From: Pseudomonadales bacterium
GTDB taxonomy: Bacteria; Pseudomonadota; Gammaproteobacteria; Pseudomonadales; Azotimanducaceae
Length of the DNA: 44,740 nt
Reading direction: 5' to 3'
Assembly: GCA_022827905.1 (NCBI GenBank)
Contig: JAJEIQ010000021.1
Location: 1-44,740, forward strand
Both the position numbers and the translations under genes were made by a program. Position 1 is the first letter of the stretch. Each line of letters opens with the position of its first letter. The notes beneath the pieces were generated by a model that saw only the letters and a program-made list of their open reading frames with translations, did no database searches and had not been told where the DNA came from. Shown here piece after piece: positions 34,018-42,605 of the stretch.

Positions 34018-34532
34018 GAATCCGCAGGCCCGATGCGATCATAGATGGCGATGCGAAAGGCGTGGTCGTGGTCGGCGTCGGCCGGGTGCGGCGTCGAGGC
34101 GGTCTCCTCCCACTGCCCCCAGTCCACCTCGGGAAACCAGGTGTCGCCCTCGACCTGGCCCTCAACCCAAGTGATGTAAAGACGGTCGGCGAGCGGCAGC
34201 CCGGCTGCGTAAACCGGCGCACCGCCAATGACGAAGGCGGTGTCCACCCCATCCCGGCGGCATTGCCGCTCGGCGATGTCGAGCGCTGCACCGAATTCGG
34301 CCGCCACTTCGATGCCCGCCGCCGCATAGCCTGATTGGCGGGTCAGTACGATGTTGGTCCGGCGCGGCAGCGGCCCTGGCATCGACTCCAAGGTTCGCCG
34401 GCCCATGATGACCGGCTTGCCCAAGGTGGTGCGCATGAAGTGGCGCATGTCCTTGGGCAGCCGCCAAGGCAGGCCGTTGTCGCGGCCAATGACCCGATCC
34501 CGGGTCATGGCGGTGATGAGCGCCAGGTTCAT
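34014..34532 (-). CDS. folA: Dihydrofolate reductase
   Basis: A 172-residue enzyme that reduces dihydrofolate with NADPH and is the target of trimethoprim. Motifs: LITAMTRDRVIGRDNGLPW (N-terminal), Asp28 in LPKDMRHF (substrate proton donor), GKPVIMGRRTLESMP and IGGAPVYAAGLPLADRLYIT. It starts 17 nt after the thyA stop. Pairing with thyA is functional: thymidylate synthase makes the dihydrofolate that FolA recycles. Confidence 0.95.
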   Translation of the reverse strand: MNLALITAMTRDRVIGRDNGLPWRLPKDMRHFMRTTLGKPVIMGRRTLESMPGPLPRRTNIVLTRQSGYAAAGIEVAAEFGAALDIAERQCRRDGVDTAFVIGGAPVYAAGLPLADRLYITWVEGQVEGDTWFPEVDWGQWEETASTPHPADADHDHAFRIAIYDRIGPADS

Positions 34533-34549
34533 GGATCAGCAAACGCCGC

Positions 34550-35344
34550 CTACACCGAAATCGGGGCCTTGATGGTGCCGTGGCAGCTGTAGTCGATCAG
34601 TTCAATGTCGTCGATGGTGAAGGCGAAGAGGTCCTTGACGTCTGGGTTGAGCCGCACCTTGGGCAGCGGCAGCGGCTCGCGGGCGAGCTGCTTGTCGGCT
34701 TGGGCCACGTGGTTGTCGTAAAGATGGGCGTCGCCAAAGGTGTGCACAAAGTCCCCGGGTTCCAGGCCGCAGACTTGGGCCATCATCAAGGTGAGCAGCG
34801 CATAGGAGGCGATGTTGAAGGGCACCCCGAGAAAGAGGTCGGCGCTGCGCTGGTAAAGCTGGCAGGAAAGCCGCCCATCGGCCACGTAGAATTGAAACAG
34901 GGCATGGCAGGGCGGCAGGGCCATGCTGTCCACTTCCGCCACGTTCCAGGCGCTGACGATGTGCCGACGGGAGTTGGGATCGTCCTTGATGCGCCGCACC
35001 ACCTGGCTGATCTGATCGATGGAGCCGCCGCCGGGCGCGGGCCAAGAGCGCCACTGGGAGCCGTAAACGGGCCCGAGCTCACCGCTTTCGTCCGCCCATT
35101 CATCCCAAATGTGAACATTGTGGTCGGTCAGGTACTTGATGTTCGTGCTGCCGGACAGAAACCACAGCAGTTCATGGACGATGAGCCGAAACGCCACCCG
35201 CTTGGTGGTGACCAGGGGAAAGCCGGCACTGAGGTCGAAGCGCAGTTGATGGCCGAAGATGCTGCGCGTGCCGGTGCCGGTGCGGTCGCCCCGGTGGGCG
35301 CCGCGGGTGCGCACGAGGCGCAGCAGGTCGAGATAGGGCTTCAT
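34550..35344 (-). CDS. thyA: Thymidylate synthase
   Basis: A 264-residue enzyme that methylates dUMP to dTMP using methylene-THF. The catalytic Cys146 lies in [13 protein letters not shown], the same number as in E. coli. [19 protein letters not shown] and the C-terminal [13 protein letters not shown] are typical. The start is ATG 35344, overlapping the lgt stop (ATGA). A longer frame reading back to 36073 runs across lgt in another frame and is a shadow. Confidence 0.96.
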   Translation of the reverse strand: MKPYLDLLRLVRTRGAHRGDRTGTGTRSIFGHQLRFDLSAGFPLVTTKRVAFRLIVHELLWFLSGSTNIKYLTDHNVHIWDEWADESGELGPVYGSQWRSWPAPGGGSIDQISQVVRRIKDDPNSRRHIVSAWNVAEVDSMALPPCHALFQFYVADGRLSCQLYQRSADLFLGVPFNIASYALLTLMMAQVCGLEPGDFVHTFGDAHLYDNHVAQADKQLAREPLPLPKVRLNPDVKDLFAFTIDDIELIDYSCHGTIKAPISV

Positions 35345-36183
35345 CGGGCGATCTTCGAGTGGTTCTGCGGGCGCAATGCGGCCCAAACCATGACGAGGAT
35401 ACCAACGATCGCCATCGGCAGCGATAGCAGATCGCCCATCGTCACCCAGTCCATGGCCATATAGCCCAGATGTCCGTCCGGCTCCCGAAAGCGCTCCGTC
35501 AGGAGCCGCAGCCCCCCGTAGCCGGTGAGAAAGACGCCGGAAACGAAGCCGGCGGGCCGCGGACGGGCAGCCGCCCACCAAACCAAGGCAAACAGCACCA
35601 CACCCTCCGCAAACGCTTGGTAGAGCGGCGAAGGATGCCGGGCAAAGGGTTCCCAAGCGCCGGTGCACAGCGGATTGATGGCGCGAATGGCGTCCGCCTT
35701 GCAGGGGTAGATGAAGGCCCAGGCCACATCGGTCATTCGGCCCGGCAACTCGGTGTTGGCGAAGTTGCCCAAGCGCCCGAAACCGAGGCCGATGGGCACG
35801 AGGGGGGCCACGAAGTCCGTGACCCGCCAGAAGCTCCGCTTTCGAAGGCGGGCGAACCACGCCATGGCGGCCACCACGCCGAGCAGGCCGCCGTGAAAGG
35901 ACATGCCGCCATCCCAGATGCGCACCAGGATCATCGGATCCCGCACTAAGGCGTCGAATCCATAGAACAGGACATAGCCCAGCCGGCCGCCGAGCACCGC
36001 GCCCAAAGCGCCGTAGAACACCAAGTCGGAGAGCTGCTCGCGGGTCCAGTCCGGCGAACGCCGCGCCCGCCATTTGCCGAGTTGCCAGCAGACGGCAAAG
36101 GCGGCCAGGTAGGCTAGGCCGTACCAGCGCACCGCCAGCGGCCCCAGGGCCACGATGACGGGATCAATCTCGGGATAGTGCAA
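35341..36183 (-). CDS. lgt: Prolipoprotein diacylglyceryl transferase
   Basis: A 280-residue inner-membrane enzyme that attaches diacylglycerol to the lipobox Cys of lipoproteins. Seven hydrophobic segments are spread along its length. The signature [14 protein letters not shown] and MSFHGGLLG hold the essential Arg and His. The start is TTG 36183, giving [22 protein letters not shown], which fits other Lgt N termini. AAGGA sits 8 nt upstream, and no in-frame ATG or GTG exists. It leads an lgt-thyA-folA-kinase-fabV-cyclase run. Confidence 0.93.
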   Translation of the reverse strand: MHYPEIDPVIVALGPLAVRWYGLAYLAAFAVCWQLGKWRARRSPDWTREQLSDLVFYGALGAVLGGRLGYVLFYGFDALVRDPMILVRIWDGGMSFHGGLLGVVAAMAWFARLRKRSFWRVTDFVAPLVPIGLGFGRLGNFANTELPGRMTDVAWAFIYPCKADAIRAINPLCTGAWEPFARHPSPLYQAFAEGVVLFALVWWAAARPRPAGFVSGVFLTGYGGLRLLTERFREPDGHLGYMAMDWVTMGDLLSLPMAIVGILVMVWAALRPQNHSKIAR

Positions 36184-36257
36184 TAATGGCTTCCTTTTTG
36201 GTGATGGCGGGATCAGTATCGGGATGGCGCACTAGTGGCTTCCTTATTTGGTTTGGC
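36160..36257. repeat. Imperfect 49-bp tandem duplication at the lgt start and leader
   Basis: Unit 1 is 36160-36208 and unit 2 is 36209-36257, with about 38 of 49 positions identical by hand count. Each begins gggatca and contains tggcttcctt. Unit 1 holds the first codons of lgt and its Shine-Dalgarno; unit 2 has diverged and lost the start codon (TTG has become TAG). It lies in the gap between divergent lgt and the NRDE gene. Confidence 0.7.
36192..36196 (-). promoter_or_regulatory. Shine-Dalgarno AAGGA that supports the TTG start of lgt
   Basis: On the minus strand AAGGA ends 8 nt before TTG 36183. No in-frame ATG or GTG is nearby, so this element fixes the TTG start. Confidence 0.6.
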
Positions 36258-36293
36258 TGACCGTTCTTGGATCAGCCCGACGGACTGAGCAGG

Positions 36294-37046
36294 ATGTGCC
36301 TGATTCTCTTCGCCTACCGCCTAACGCCGGGGCAGCCGCTGATCGTGGCCGCCAACCGGGATGAATTCTACGCCCGTCCGAGCGCGGCTGCACACTGGTG
36401 GGAGGATGCGCCCGGCTTGCTGGCGGGACGCGATCTGCAGGCGGGCGGAACCTGGTTGGGCGTGCAGGCCAACGGCCGCTTCGCCGCGGTCACCAACTTC
36501 ACCGACCCCGAGCAGCCGCCGCCGCCCCGCTCCCGCGGCGCGCTGGTGACGGACTTCCTGGGCGGCACGCAAACCTGCTCGGACTACGCGGCCGGCATCC
36601 AAGGCGAGCTCTACCAAGGCTTCAACCTGCTGCTCTGGGATGGCCGAAGCCTGGCCTGCACCTCCAACCGGGGCGCGACCCAGACGCTCGAACCCGGATG
36701 CTACGCCCTGACCAATGCCGAACTCGGCACCCGTTGGCCGAAGGCGGTGGACGGCGTCGCCCGGCTGCGCCAAGCCGTGCAGGCGGGAACGGACTTGGAC
36801 GGGCTGATTGCCCTGCTGCGCCACGATCAACTCCCGCAAAGCAGCGCCGCGGCCGCTCAGGCGGCAACCGCGGAATCGCAGACCACCCCCTGCTTCATCC
36901 GCGGCGACGCCTACGGCACCCGCGCCAGCACCGCGGTGATTTACTCGGAGGACGGCGGCATCGCCCTGGCCGAACAGAGCTACGGGCCGCTGGGCGCACC
37001 CGGTGAAAGGCACGACTTTTCAGTCAATCAAGGCGAGCGCCGCTAG
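36294..37046 (+). CDS. NRDE-family (TANGO2-like) protein
   Basis: The protein has 250 residues. It starts MCLILFAYRLTPGQPLIVAANRDEFY, the near-invariant MCxxxF...ANRDE signature of the NRDE/TANGO2 family, an N-terminal-nucleophile-like fold with a potential Cys2. The family has been linked to heme or lipid handling in eukaryotes; the bacterial role is unclear. I use ATG 36294 rather than the in-frame ATG 36267 because the Met-Cys start is conserved and functional. It is divergent from lgt and convergent with the GST gene. Confidence 0.9.
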   Translation: MCLILFAYRLTPGQPLIVAANRDEFYARPSAAAHWWEDAPGLLAGRDLQAGGTWLGVQANGRFAAVTNFTDPEQPPPPRSRGALVTDFLGGTQTCSDYAAGIQGELYQGFNLLLWDGRSLACTSNRGATQTLEPGCYALTNAELGTRWPKAVDGVARLRQAVQAGTDLDGLIALLRHDQLPQSSAAAAQAATAESQTTPCFIRGDAYGTRASTAVIYSEDGGIALAEQSYGPLGAPGERHDFSVNQGERR

Positions 37047-37052
37047 GGCGCT

Positions 37053-37724
37053 TCAAGCGTAGGGTTCGTCCATTGGCACGAACTCGGTTTCCTTGAGCGC
37101 CTCCTCGGTCCAAGCCTGCATGGCGCTGGCGTTGAGCAGCGCCTCCTGGTAAGCCTTCGCCTCGCCGTCGAGGGCGACGCCGTAGGTGACGAAGCGGGAA
37201 ACGACCGGGGTGAAGAAGGCATCCGCCGCCGAAAAGCCGCCAAACAGGAAGGCGCCACCAGCGCCGAATTCGGATCTTGTGCGGGACCAGTGGGCGCAGA
37301 GGCGGTCGATGTCCCGCTGCACGTCGGGGTTCATGCCCTTGCCCGGATGGCGGCTGCGGATGTTCATCGGCATGGCGTTGCGCAGCGCCGAGTAGCCGGC
37401 GTGGAAGTCGGCCGCTAGCGAGCGCGCCCGCGCCCGAGCGCGTGGGTCCGCCGGCCAGATGCCTGCCTCCGGATGCAGTTCATGCAGGCGCTCCAGAATG
37501 GCGATGCTGTCGAAGGTGGCAAAGCCCGCGCCCGGCTCGCCTTCCCAAAGCACCGGCACCAAGCGGGTGGGCGAGAGCGTGCCGATGTTGCGCGCCCAGT
37601 CCTCGGAGTCGAACTTCACCATGCGTTCGCTGAAGGGGATGCCCAACTCGGTCATGGCCAGCCAAGGGCGCAGCGACCAGGAGGAGTAGTTCTTGTTGGC
37701 GATGACGAGGGTGAGGTCTGACAT
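37053..37724 (-). CDS. Glutathione S-transferase family protein
   Basis: The protein has 223 residues. The thioredoxin-fold N-terminal domain has NKNYSSWSLRPWLAM, TRLVPVLWEGE and TFDSIAILERLHELHP (the Ser/Asp glutathione site). The alpha-helical C-terminal domain has FLFGGFSAADAFFTPVVSRF. The SSWSLRP pattern suggests a Ser or Cys-less active site typical of a bacterial subgroup. It starts 2 nt after the aminotransferase stop, so the two form an operon. The substrate is unknown. Confidence 0.9.
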   Translation of the reverse strand: MSDLTLVIANKNYSSWSLRPWLAMTELGIPFSERMVKFDSEDWARNIGTLSPTRLVPVLWEGEPGAGFATFDSIAILERLHELHPEAGIWPADPRARARARSLAADFHAGYSALRNAMPMNIRSRHPGKGMNPDVQRDIDRLCAHWSRTRSEFGAGGAFLFGGFSAADAFFTPVVSRFVTYGVALDGEAKAYQEALLNASAMQAWTEEALKETEFVPMDEPYA

Positions 37725-37726
37725 GA

Positions 37727-38974
37727 TCAACCGGCCGCAGCCGCCGGTGCCAGTTCCGGTTCGCCGAGCGCCTCGAAGGCCGCATCGGCCACCTCCCAGG
37801 TGCGCTGCAGGTCGGCCTCGGTGTGGGCCGTGGAGAGGAAGTGGTTGTGGTAGCCCAGCATGTAGACGCCGCGCTTCACGCACTCGTCGATCCAGGCGAA
37901 GTGGGTGCGTTGGCTGACGTTGGCCAAGCGGTAGTAGGGCATGGCCGGTATGCCGGAGGCGATGAGTTCATAGCCGCGCTGGCCCGCCAACTTCACCAAG
38001 CCGTCGCTCAGCTTGGTGCCGAGGTCCGTCATTCTGCCGACGGCATCCATCTTGCCAAGCTCATCCAGGGTTGCTTTGGCCGCTGCCATGGGCGCGGCGT
38101 TGAAGAACTGGGTGCCGGTGAAGTAAACGTCCTTGGCGGCGTCCTTGAGCGCATCCGTTCCAACCAGAGCGGCCAAGGGGTGGCCGTTGCCGATGGCCTT
38201 GCCGAAGCAGATGAGGTCCGGCGTGAAGCCGTAGGCCACGTTGGAGCCGGCCGGGTGCAGGCGAAACCCGGAGCGCACGTCATCGACGATCAGCACGATG
38301 CCGTTGGCGCGGCACAGGGCCTCCATGCGCGCCCAATAGCCGGGGGCCGGGAGTTCGTTGTCGGCGAACACCGGATGGTGGTAGGGCGATGAGATGAAGC
38401 AGGCGATTTCGCCAGCATGGTCGCTGATGAGCTGTTCGAAGGCGTCAGCATCGTTCCAAGGCACCTTGAGCACCTGCTCCAAATCCGCCGGGATGGCGCC
38501 CGGAAAACCCTCGCGCATCCACGGTGCAACGCCGTGGTAGCCGCCGTCCACCTTGACGATCTTGGCGCGGCCGGTGGCGGCGCGCGCCACCATGACGGCC
38601 AGCCCGGTGGCGTCGCCGCCGTTCTTGCCGAACAGCGCCCAGTCCGCGGCGGCCACCGTCTCCACCAAGGTCTCGGCCAACTCCACCATGATGGGCGCCG
38701 CCAGGCTCACGGTGTTGCCGTGGCGCTGCTCGGCCTCCACCGCCGCCTCGATGGCCGGGTGCCGGTAGCCCAGAATCATCGGCCCGTAGGCGCACATGTA
38801 GTCGATGTAATCGTTGCCGTCCACGTCCCAAAAGTGCGCGCCCTCCGCCCTTGAGAAGAACTTCGGGCCGTCCTCGCGCACGGAGTAGCCGTAGTGGCCA
38901 AAGATGCCGCCGGGGATCACCTCCTGGGCGCGGGCATACAGGGCTTGGGAACGGCTGATGTCGTAGGTTTGCAT
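37727..38974 (-). CDS. Class III PLP aminotransferase, glutamate-1-semialdehyde aminomutase-like
   Basis: A 415-residue fold-type I enzyme. The PLP lysine is Lys259 (DLICFGKAIGNGHPLAAL), the ring Asp is in IVDDVRSGFR, and KVDGGYHGVAPW provides the stacking region. The segment FGKNGGDATGLAV replaces the NSGSEA motif of true HemL, so this is probably a HemL-like paralogue acting on another amino or keto acid rather than the tetrapyrrole enzyme. It is cotranscribed with the GST gene. A good promoter lies upstream at 39008-39036. Confidence 0.85.
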   Translation of the reverse strand: MQTYDISRSQALYARAQEVIPGGIFGHYGYSVREDGPKFFSRAEGAHFWDVDGNDYIDYMCAYGPMILGYRHPAIEAAVEAEQRHGNTVSLAAPIMVELAETLVETVAAADWALFGKNGGDATGLAVMVARAATGRAKIVKVDGGYHGVAPWMREGFPGAIPADLEQVLKVPWNDADAFEQLISDHAGEIACFISSPYHHPVFADNELPAPGYWARMEALCRANGIVLIVDDVRSGFRLHPAGSNVAYGFTPDLICFGKAIGNGHPLAALVGTDALKDAAKDVYFTGTQFFNAAPMAAAKATLDELGKMDAVGRMTDLGTKLSDGLVKLAGQRGYELIASGIPAMPYYRLANVSQRTHFAWIDECVKRGVYMLGYHNHFLSTAHTEADLQRTWEVADAAFEALGEPELAPAAAAG

Positions 38975-39275
38975 GGAAAGGTTCCGCGAGTTCGACCTGG
39001 GTTCAGAATACTATGCGCCGCGGTGCCGATTGCCAATTTTGGTCGAAAGCAGCACCGCTCCGCTCCCAAAAGGTAGATGTGATTCCGGGAGGCCGGCGGT
39101 TGGGCAGCAAAGCCGCGGGCGCGACAGTCTAGGCTCGCACCGCGATTGTCTATGGGGGCGAACCCATCGGCAGGGAGGTGAGTGCCCGTTAGGAATTCAG
39201 TTCCAAAGCGCTGTAAGCTTGCGTTTCGATTCGGAATCCCGACGCGAGAGGTGACAGGAACGCCATGCAGCCGCG
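38975..39275. other. Intergenic region between the aminotransferase operon and the Druantia-like locus
   Basis: This region of about 300 nt holds the minus-strand promoter at 39008-39036. No tRNA, repeat or terminator was seen. A purine-rich GAGAGGTGACAGGA (39247-39260) lies 15 nt before ATG 39276. It is better spaced for a short frame at 39265 (four codons, stopping at 39279) that overlaps the druH start. It marks the left edge of the accessory block. Confidence 0.5.
39008..39036 (-). promoter_or_regulatory. Sigma70-like promoter of the aminotransferase-GST operon
   Basis: On the minus strand TTGGCA (39031-39036), a 17-nt spacer, then TAGTAT (39008-39013). The distance to the ATG at 38974 gives a leader of about 27 nt. 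This is one of the better consensus matches in the window. Confidence 0.5.
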
Positions 39276-42200
39276 ATGACTCGAACGCCCCAAGACTGGA
39301 TCAGTGCTTTTTTGGAGTGTCGGGAAATGGAGCATCCCGACGGGCGTCCGCTCTATGCATATAGATGCGATGCTAGGGAGTTCGCTTCACTAACCGAAGT
39401 GCTCTCAAGCCAATCGACAGGCATCCAAGTCCCCAGAAACGTGGTTGTGCGGGCATTTGTCCTCTACGCCGCGGAGTGGTGGCAGCGCCGATACGACGGG
39501 AAACGATGGGCATGGGAACCTGTTCTGGCCTCCATTGGCTGGTCGGTGGACTACCCTGATCTCTATCCGCCAGTCACCAATGCGTGTCGATGGTGGAAGA
39601 TCGACCTGGTAAGGCTTCCCAATGCGGGAACGCGTTACTTGGGGACATTCGCCTGTCAGGGCGGGCTTCCGCTCGCCCTTGTGCGGGATCCTCAAAGCCC
39701 AGTTACCCGTTACCTCCGGGCAGTTCTTAAGCACACGACTGCCTACCGCCAGTTTGTGAACGACCCCATCGAACTGGCACAGGATAAGCAACATGTGCTT
39801 CGTCCGCCGACACTGCGCCGGGACTACGTCTTCCGGTTGGCTGCTGACCTGATTGAGGCCGTTCTGGACCTCAAGGACCACGCTCCGGGAGAAGACCCCA
39901 TCGCCTCCCTTGACGACGGGCGCCCCGGTTGGCGAAAAAAAATGCCGTTGAATCTGGAAGACCAAAGGGCGCGAGACGTTTTGCTCGCTCTGCTTCGTGA
40001 CGCGAGGCGGGCAGACTCGGCTCTCGCCGTATCACACTTTCGCGTTGAACGTTTTTTGCGCAAAACGGATATTGGCTGGCGGCTCGGTGCCAGAGTGGCA
40101 TTGCCGCGCGAGATTACGGCGGAGGCGCTAGCGAAACATGTTGGTCTGTCATTCAATGATCTGCCGCTGCGAATGCAGGTGCGCATTCAAGCTGATCGGG
40201 TTGTTGTAGTTGGAATGTACGCCAAGAGCTCAGACGACTACCTGCTTGTCCCGAACCGACAGGATGATTCCACTGAAATGTGGGACGAGCAGGCGGCCGG
40301 GGAGATCAGGCTTCGGTTCGTGGCACGGACATCGATCGGGAACTCGATCCTGCCGAACTACGGTGCCCAGATGAGTGAACTGCCTTGGGCATTTCGTGGC
40401 GGCGAGGACGACTGCGCTTTGATCGGCGAGGGCAGCGTTGGTAGTCGGGAGCCCGAGATTCTGGTGTTGATCCCCCAAGGCAGCACAACGACAAGCGGGA
40501 CGGCAGTTGAAGGGCGTGTCTTGAACCGTGACTTGCTCCGCCTAAAGGACCACACCACCATCGATACCAGTCATGGACCCTGCAAAGTGAAACCTGCTTC
40601 CGAACAGTCGGCCGAGGCGGACTACCGACTGTCGGGCCAACGATTCTTCGGCGCCGCATCCGGTTGGCCACTGTTCCGCGGGGTTCCAAGACTCTATGTC
40701 GCCATAGATGGGCAAGCTCGCCGCGCTGTGCCAACCAGCGAAGCGAATTGGCGTAAAACGGGCGGCAACTGGCGCGACCAGCCGGATGATGCCCACGGGT
40801 TGTGGGAAGTTCGGCACTTTCGCAACGGTGAATTGAAGCACCTTAGCAGAGCGGGAATTCTCCCCGAGGATTTCGACCTGTCAATCCAGCCGGGAAAGGA
40901 CATCAGCGAAGGCACTCTTGTTTTGGCTGGAACGCCAACACCTAGAGTGGCCACCAACGATGACGGCGTCGCCTTGACGCATCAACAAGTGGGGAAAAGG
41001 CTTCGGCTACAACTCGTAGCAGCTGATCCTGCGGCCCCTCCAGCCCAAGTGAAACTCGAATTGCAATGGCCCGGCGGCACTACCGTAACCGTCATCACGC
41101 CATTCCCAGGACAGGGTGGCCGATTTGTTCGGGATGGCAGGCCGCTGGAAGGCACACTGGCCATGGATGATCTGTACGGAGTGCGCGCCTCTGCAATGGC
41201 CGCGGATAGTTCGCAGAAATTTCGCGTTGAAGCGGAGCTAAAAGCGTTCGACTTGCGGGATTTGCTTGGCATCGCCAACTTCGAACGTCAATTGGAAAAG
41301 TCGGGCGCAGCCTATGAGCTGGCCCTGTTCGATGTGCGACCCCAAGTTGAAATGCTACTCGCTGCCTCCGCAGATCCAAACGCAAGAGTCGTACTGCGGA
41401 TCATTGGACGAGCCCAGACCGAGTACGCCAAGATCGAGATAGTGAGGTTTGCCGCGACGCTCGACTACGAACCGGAGATGACGTTCCTTTCCTTCGCACC
41501 ACCTATGCAATCCGAGGCACCACCTGTCTTTGAAGCACTGCCCTTAACACGTCCAGATCGCGACCCGATGAGACTTGAGGTTGTTGGACCCAACGCCACC
41601 CCATCTGGGGCACTATGGCCGCAACAAGACTCAGACTTGAACGAACCTTGGCTGGCTGTTGTGCGACATGGGAGCCACATGCAGGTACAGCCTATCACGG
41701 TCGGCGGCAAGCGCGACCACCTTGGCGTTCGAGACGCCCCACCACCAAGCCTCGTGCAGGCATTGGCCTACGGTGATCAAGAAGCGCGAGAGCGGATGCT
41801 AAACGAGGCGATGGATGCCTTGGTCTCGTCCGAAAGCGAAAAGTACGCTGACGGCGAGTGGGCGTTCCTAACTGATGCCCTGCTTCGTGCGGAGGATCTT
41901 CCCGCGACTTCACTTGACCTGCTGCGGGTGCTGGTGACAAAGCCAAAACTGCTTGTTCGCTGCATCTTTCGATTGGAGAGCACTCCGAGGAGCCTGCTTT
42001 GGCGCCTAAGGGACGAGCTTCCATTCAGTTGGCTGCTGATATCACGAAAAACATGGTGGAATGAGGCAAAGCTGGAATACAGTCGCCTCCGCAGCCAATT
42101 GACCGACAGAGCAGACGCCAATGACATAGCCCAAGAGCACATTGGCTCCATTCTCGATGAAGGGGCAGATCATCATCCCGGTTTACACACAGTCGCCACC

Positions 42201-42605
42201 GATTGCCGGGTGAGAATGGCGGGTGGGGCCGTCAGTTCGGAATTTGTCGAAGCAGTCGTAAACGAAAGGAACCGCAGGCTCCCCGAGCAAATCCGGTTGA
42301 GAGCGAACATGGACGACTGGCCCTTGGGATACGGGCGAAAGGAGTGGCGAGACGAACTCATGCGCGGCGACTTGCTTGACCAGCTGGACCTCTGGCTAGA
42401 TCCGAAGCTACACCGCGCCCGACAGCCGATTTTCGATACACCGATCGCGGCTGCTTGGTGCTGCATATTCGACGCACCGACGTACCGCACAGCTTTTCTT
42501 GTCAAGCGCTTGCAGGCCCACGATCCAGATTGGTTCGTGGCCGCATACAACGCTGCTTGGTGGCAGCTCGCGCATAGAGCCGACCAACTGCGCACTCAAG
42601 AATGA
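39276..42605 (+). CDS. druH: Large defence-associated protein, probable DruH of Druantia type III (YjiT-like)
   Basis: A 1109-residue cytoplasmic protein with no signal peptide or membrane helix. I recognise no catalytic motif; it starts DWISAFLECREMEHPDGRPL, with DGRPLYAYRCDAREF near the N terminus. The assignment rests on size and context: it is followed, with ATGA overlap, by a DEAD/DEAH helicase of the DUF1998 class, the two-gene layout of Druantia type III anti-phage systems. YjiT of the E. coli restriction island is the familiar relative. Composition is less GC-rich and more evenly spread than the backbone genes. It could instead belong to a related unnamed helicase system. Confidence 0.58.
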   Translation: MTRTPQDWISAFLECREMEHPDGRPLYAYRCDAREFASLTEVLSSQSTGIQVPRNVVVRAFVLYAAEWWQRRYDGKRWAWEPVLASIGWSVDYPDLYPPVTNACRWWKIDLVRLPNAGTRYLGTFACQGGLPLALVRDPQSPVTRYLRAVLKHTTAYRQFVNDPIELAQDKQHVLRPPTLRRDYVFRLAADLIEAVLDLKDHAPGEDPIASLDDGRPGWRKKMPLNLEDQRARDVLLALLRDARRADSALAVSHFRVERFLRKTDIGWRLGARVALPREITAEALAKHVGLSFNDLPLRMQVRIQADRVVVVGMYAKSSDDYLLVPNRQDDSTEMWDEQAAGEIRLRFVARTSIGNSILPNYGAQMSELPWAFRGGEDDCALIGEGSVGSREPEILVLIPQGSTTTSGTAVEGRVLNRDLLRLKDHTTIDTSHGPCKVKPASEQSAEADYRLSGQRFFGAASGWPLFRGVPRLYVAIDGQARRAVPTSEANWRKTGGNWRDQPDDAHGLWEVRHFRNGELKHLSRAGILPEDFDLSIQPGKDISEGTLVLAGTPTPRVATNDDGVALTHQQVGKRLRLQLVAADPAAPPAQVKLELQWPGGTTVTVITPFPGQGGRFVRDGRPLEGTLAMDDLYGVRASAMAADSSQKFRVEAELKAFDLRDLLGIANFERQLEKSGAAYELALFDVRPQVEMLLAASADPNARVVLRIIGRAQTEYAKIEIVRFAATLDYEPEMTFLSFAPPMQSEAPPVFEALPLTRPDRDPMRLEVVGPNATPSGALWPQQDSDLNEPWLAVVRHGSHMQVQPITVGGKRDHLGVRDAPPPSLVQALAYGDQEARERMLNEAMDALVSSESEKYADGEWAFLTDALLRAEDLPATSLDLLRVLVTKPKLLVRCIFRLESTPRSLLWRLRDELPFSWLLISRKTWWNEAKLEYSRLRSQLTDRADANDIAQEHIGSILDEGADHHPGLHTVATDCRVRMAGGAVSSEFVEAVVNERNRRLPEQIRLRANMDDWPLGYGRKEWRDELMRGDLLDQLDLWLDPKLHRARQPIFDTPIAAAWCCIFDAPTYRTAFLVKRLQAHDPDWFVAAYNAAWWQLAHRADQLRTQE

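Noticed and set aside
34550-36073. 507-codon extended thyA frame reading back into lgt
   Set aside because: The first part lies antiparallel in frame to nothing conserved and overlaps lgt on the same strand; the conserved thyA start is at 35344.
37036-37052. AGCGCC-gctag-GGCGCT as an intrinsic terminator between NRDE and GST genes
   Set aside because: Only a 6-bp stem with no following U-tract; not strong enough to annotate.
38973-39254. Short open frame in the gap before druH
   Set aside because: No Shine-Dalgarno, no protein-like composition, and it overlaps the promoter of the aminotransferase operon.
39037-39275. tRNA or attachment site marking the left edge of the Druantia block
   Set aside because: No cloverleaf, CCA-like 3' end or repeated att sequence could be found.
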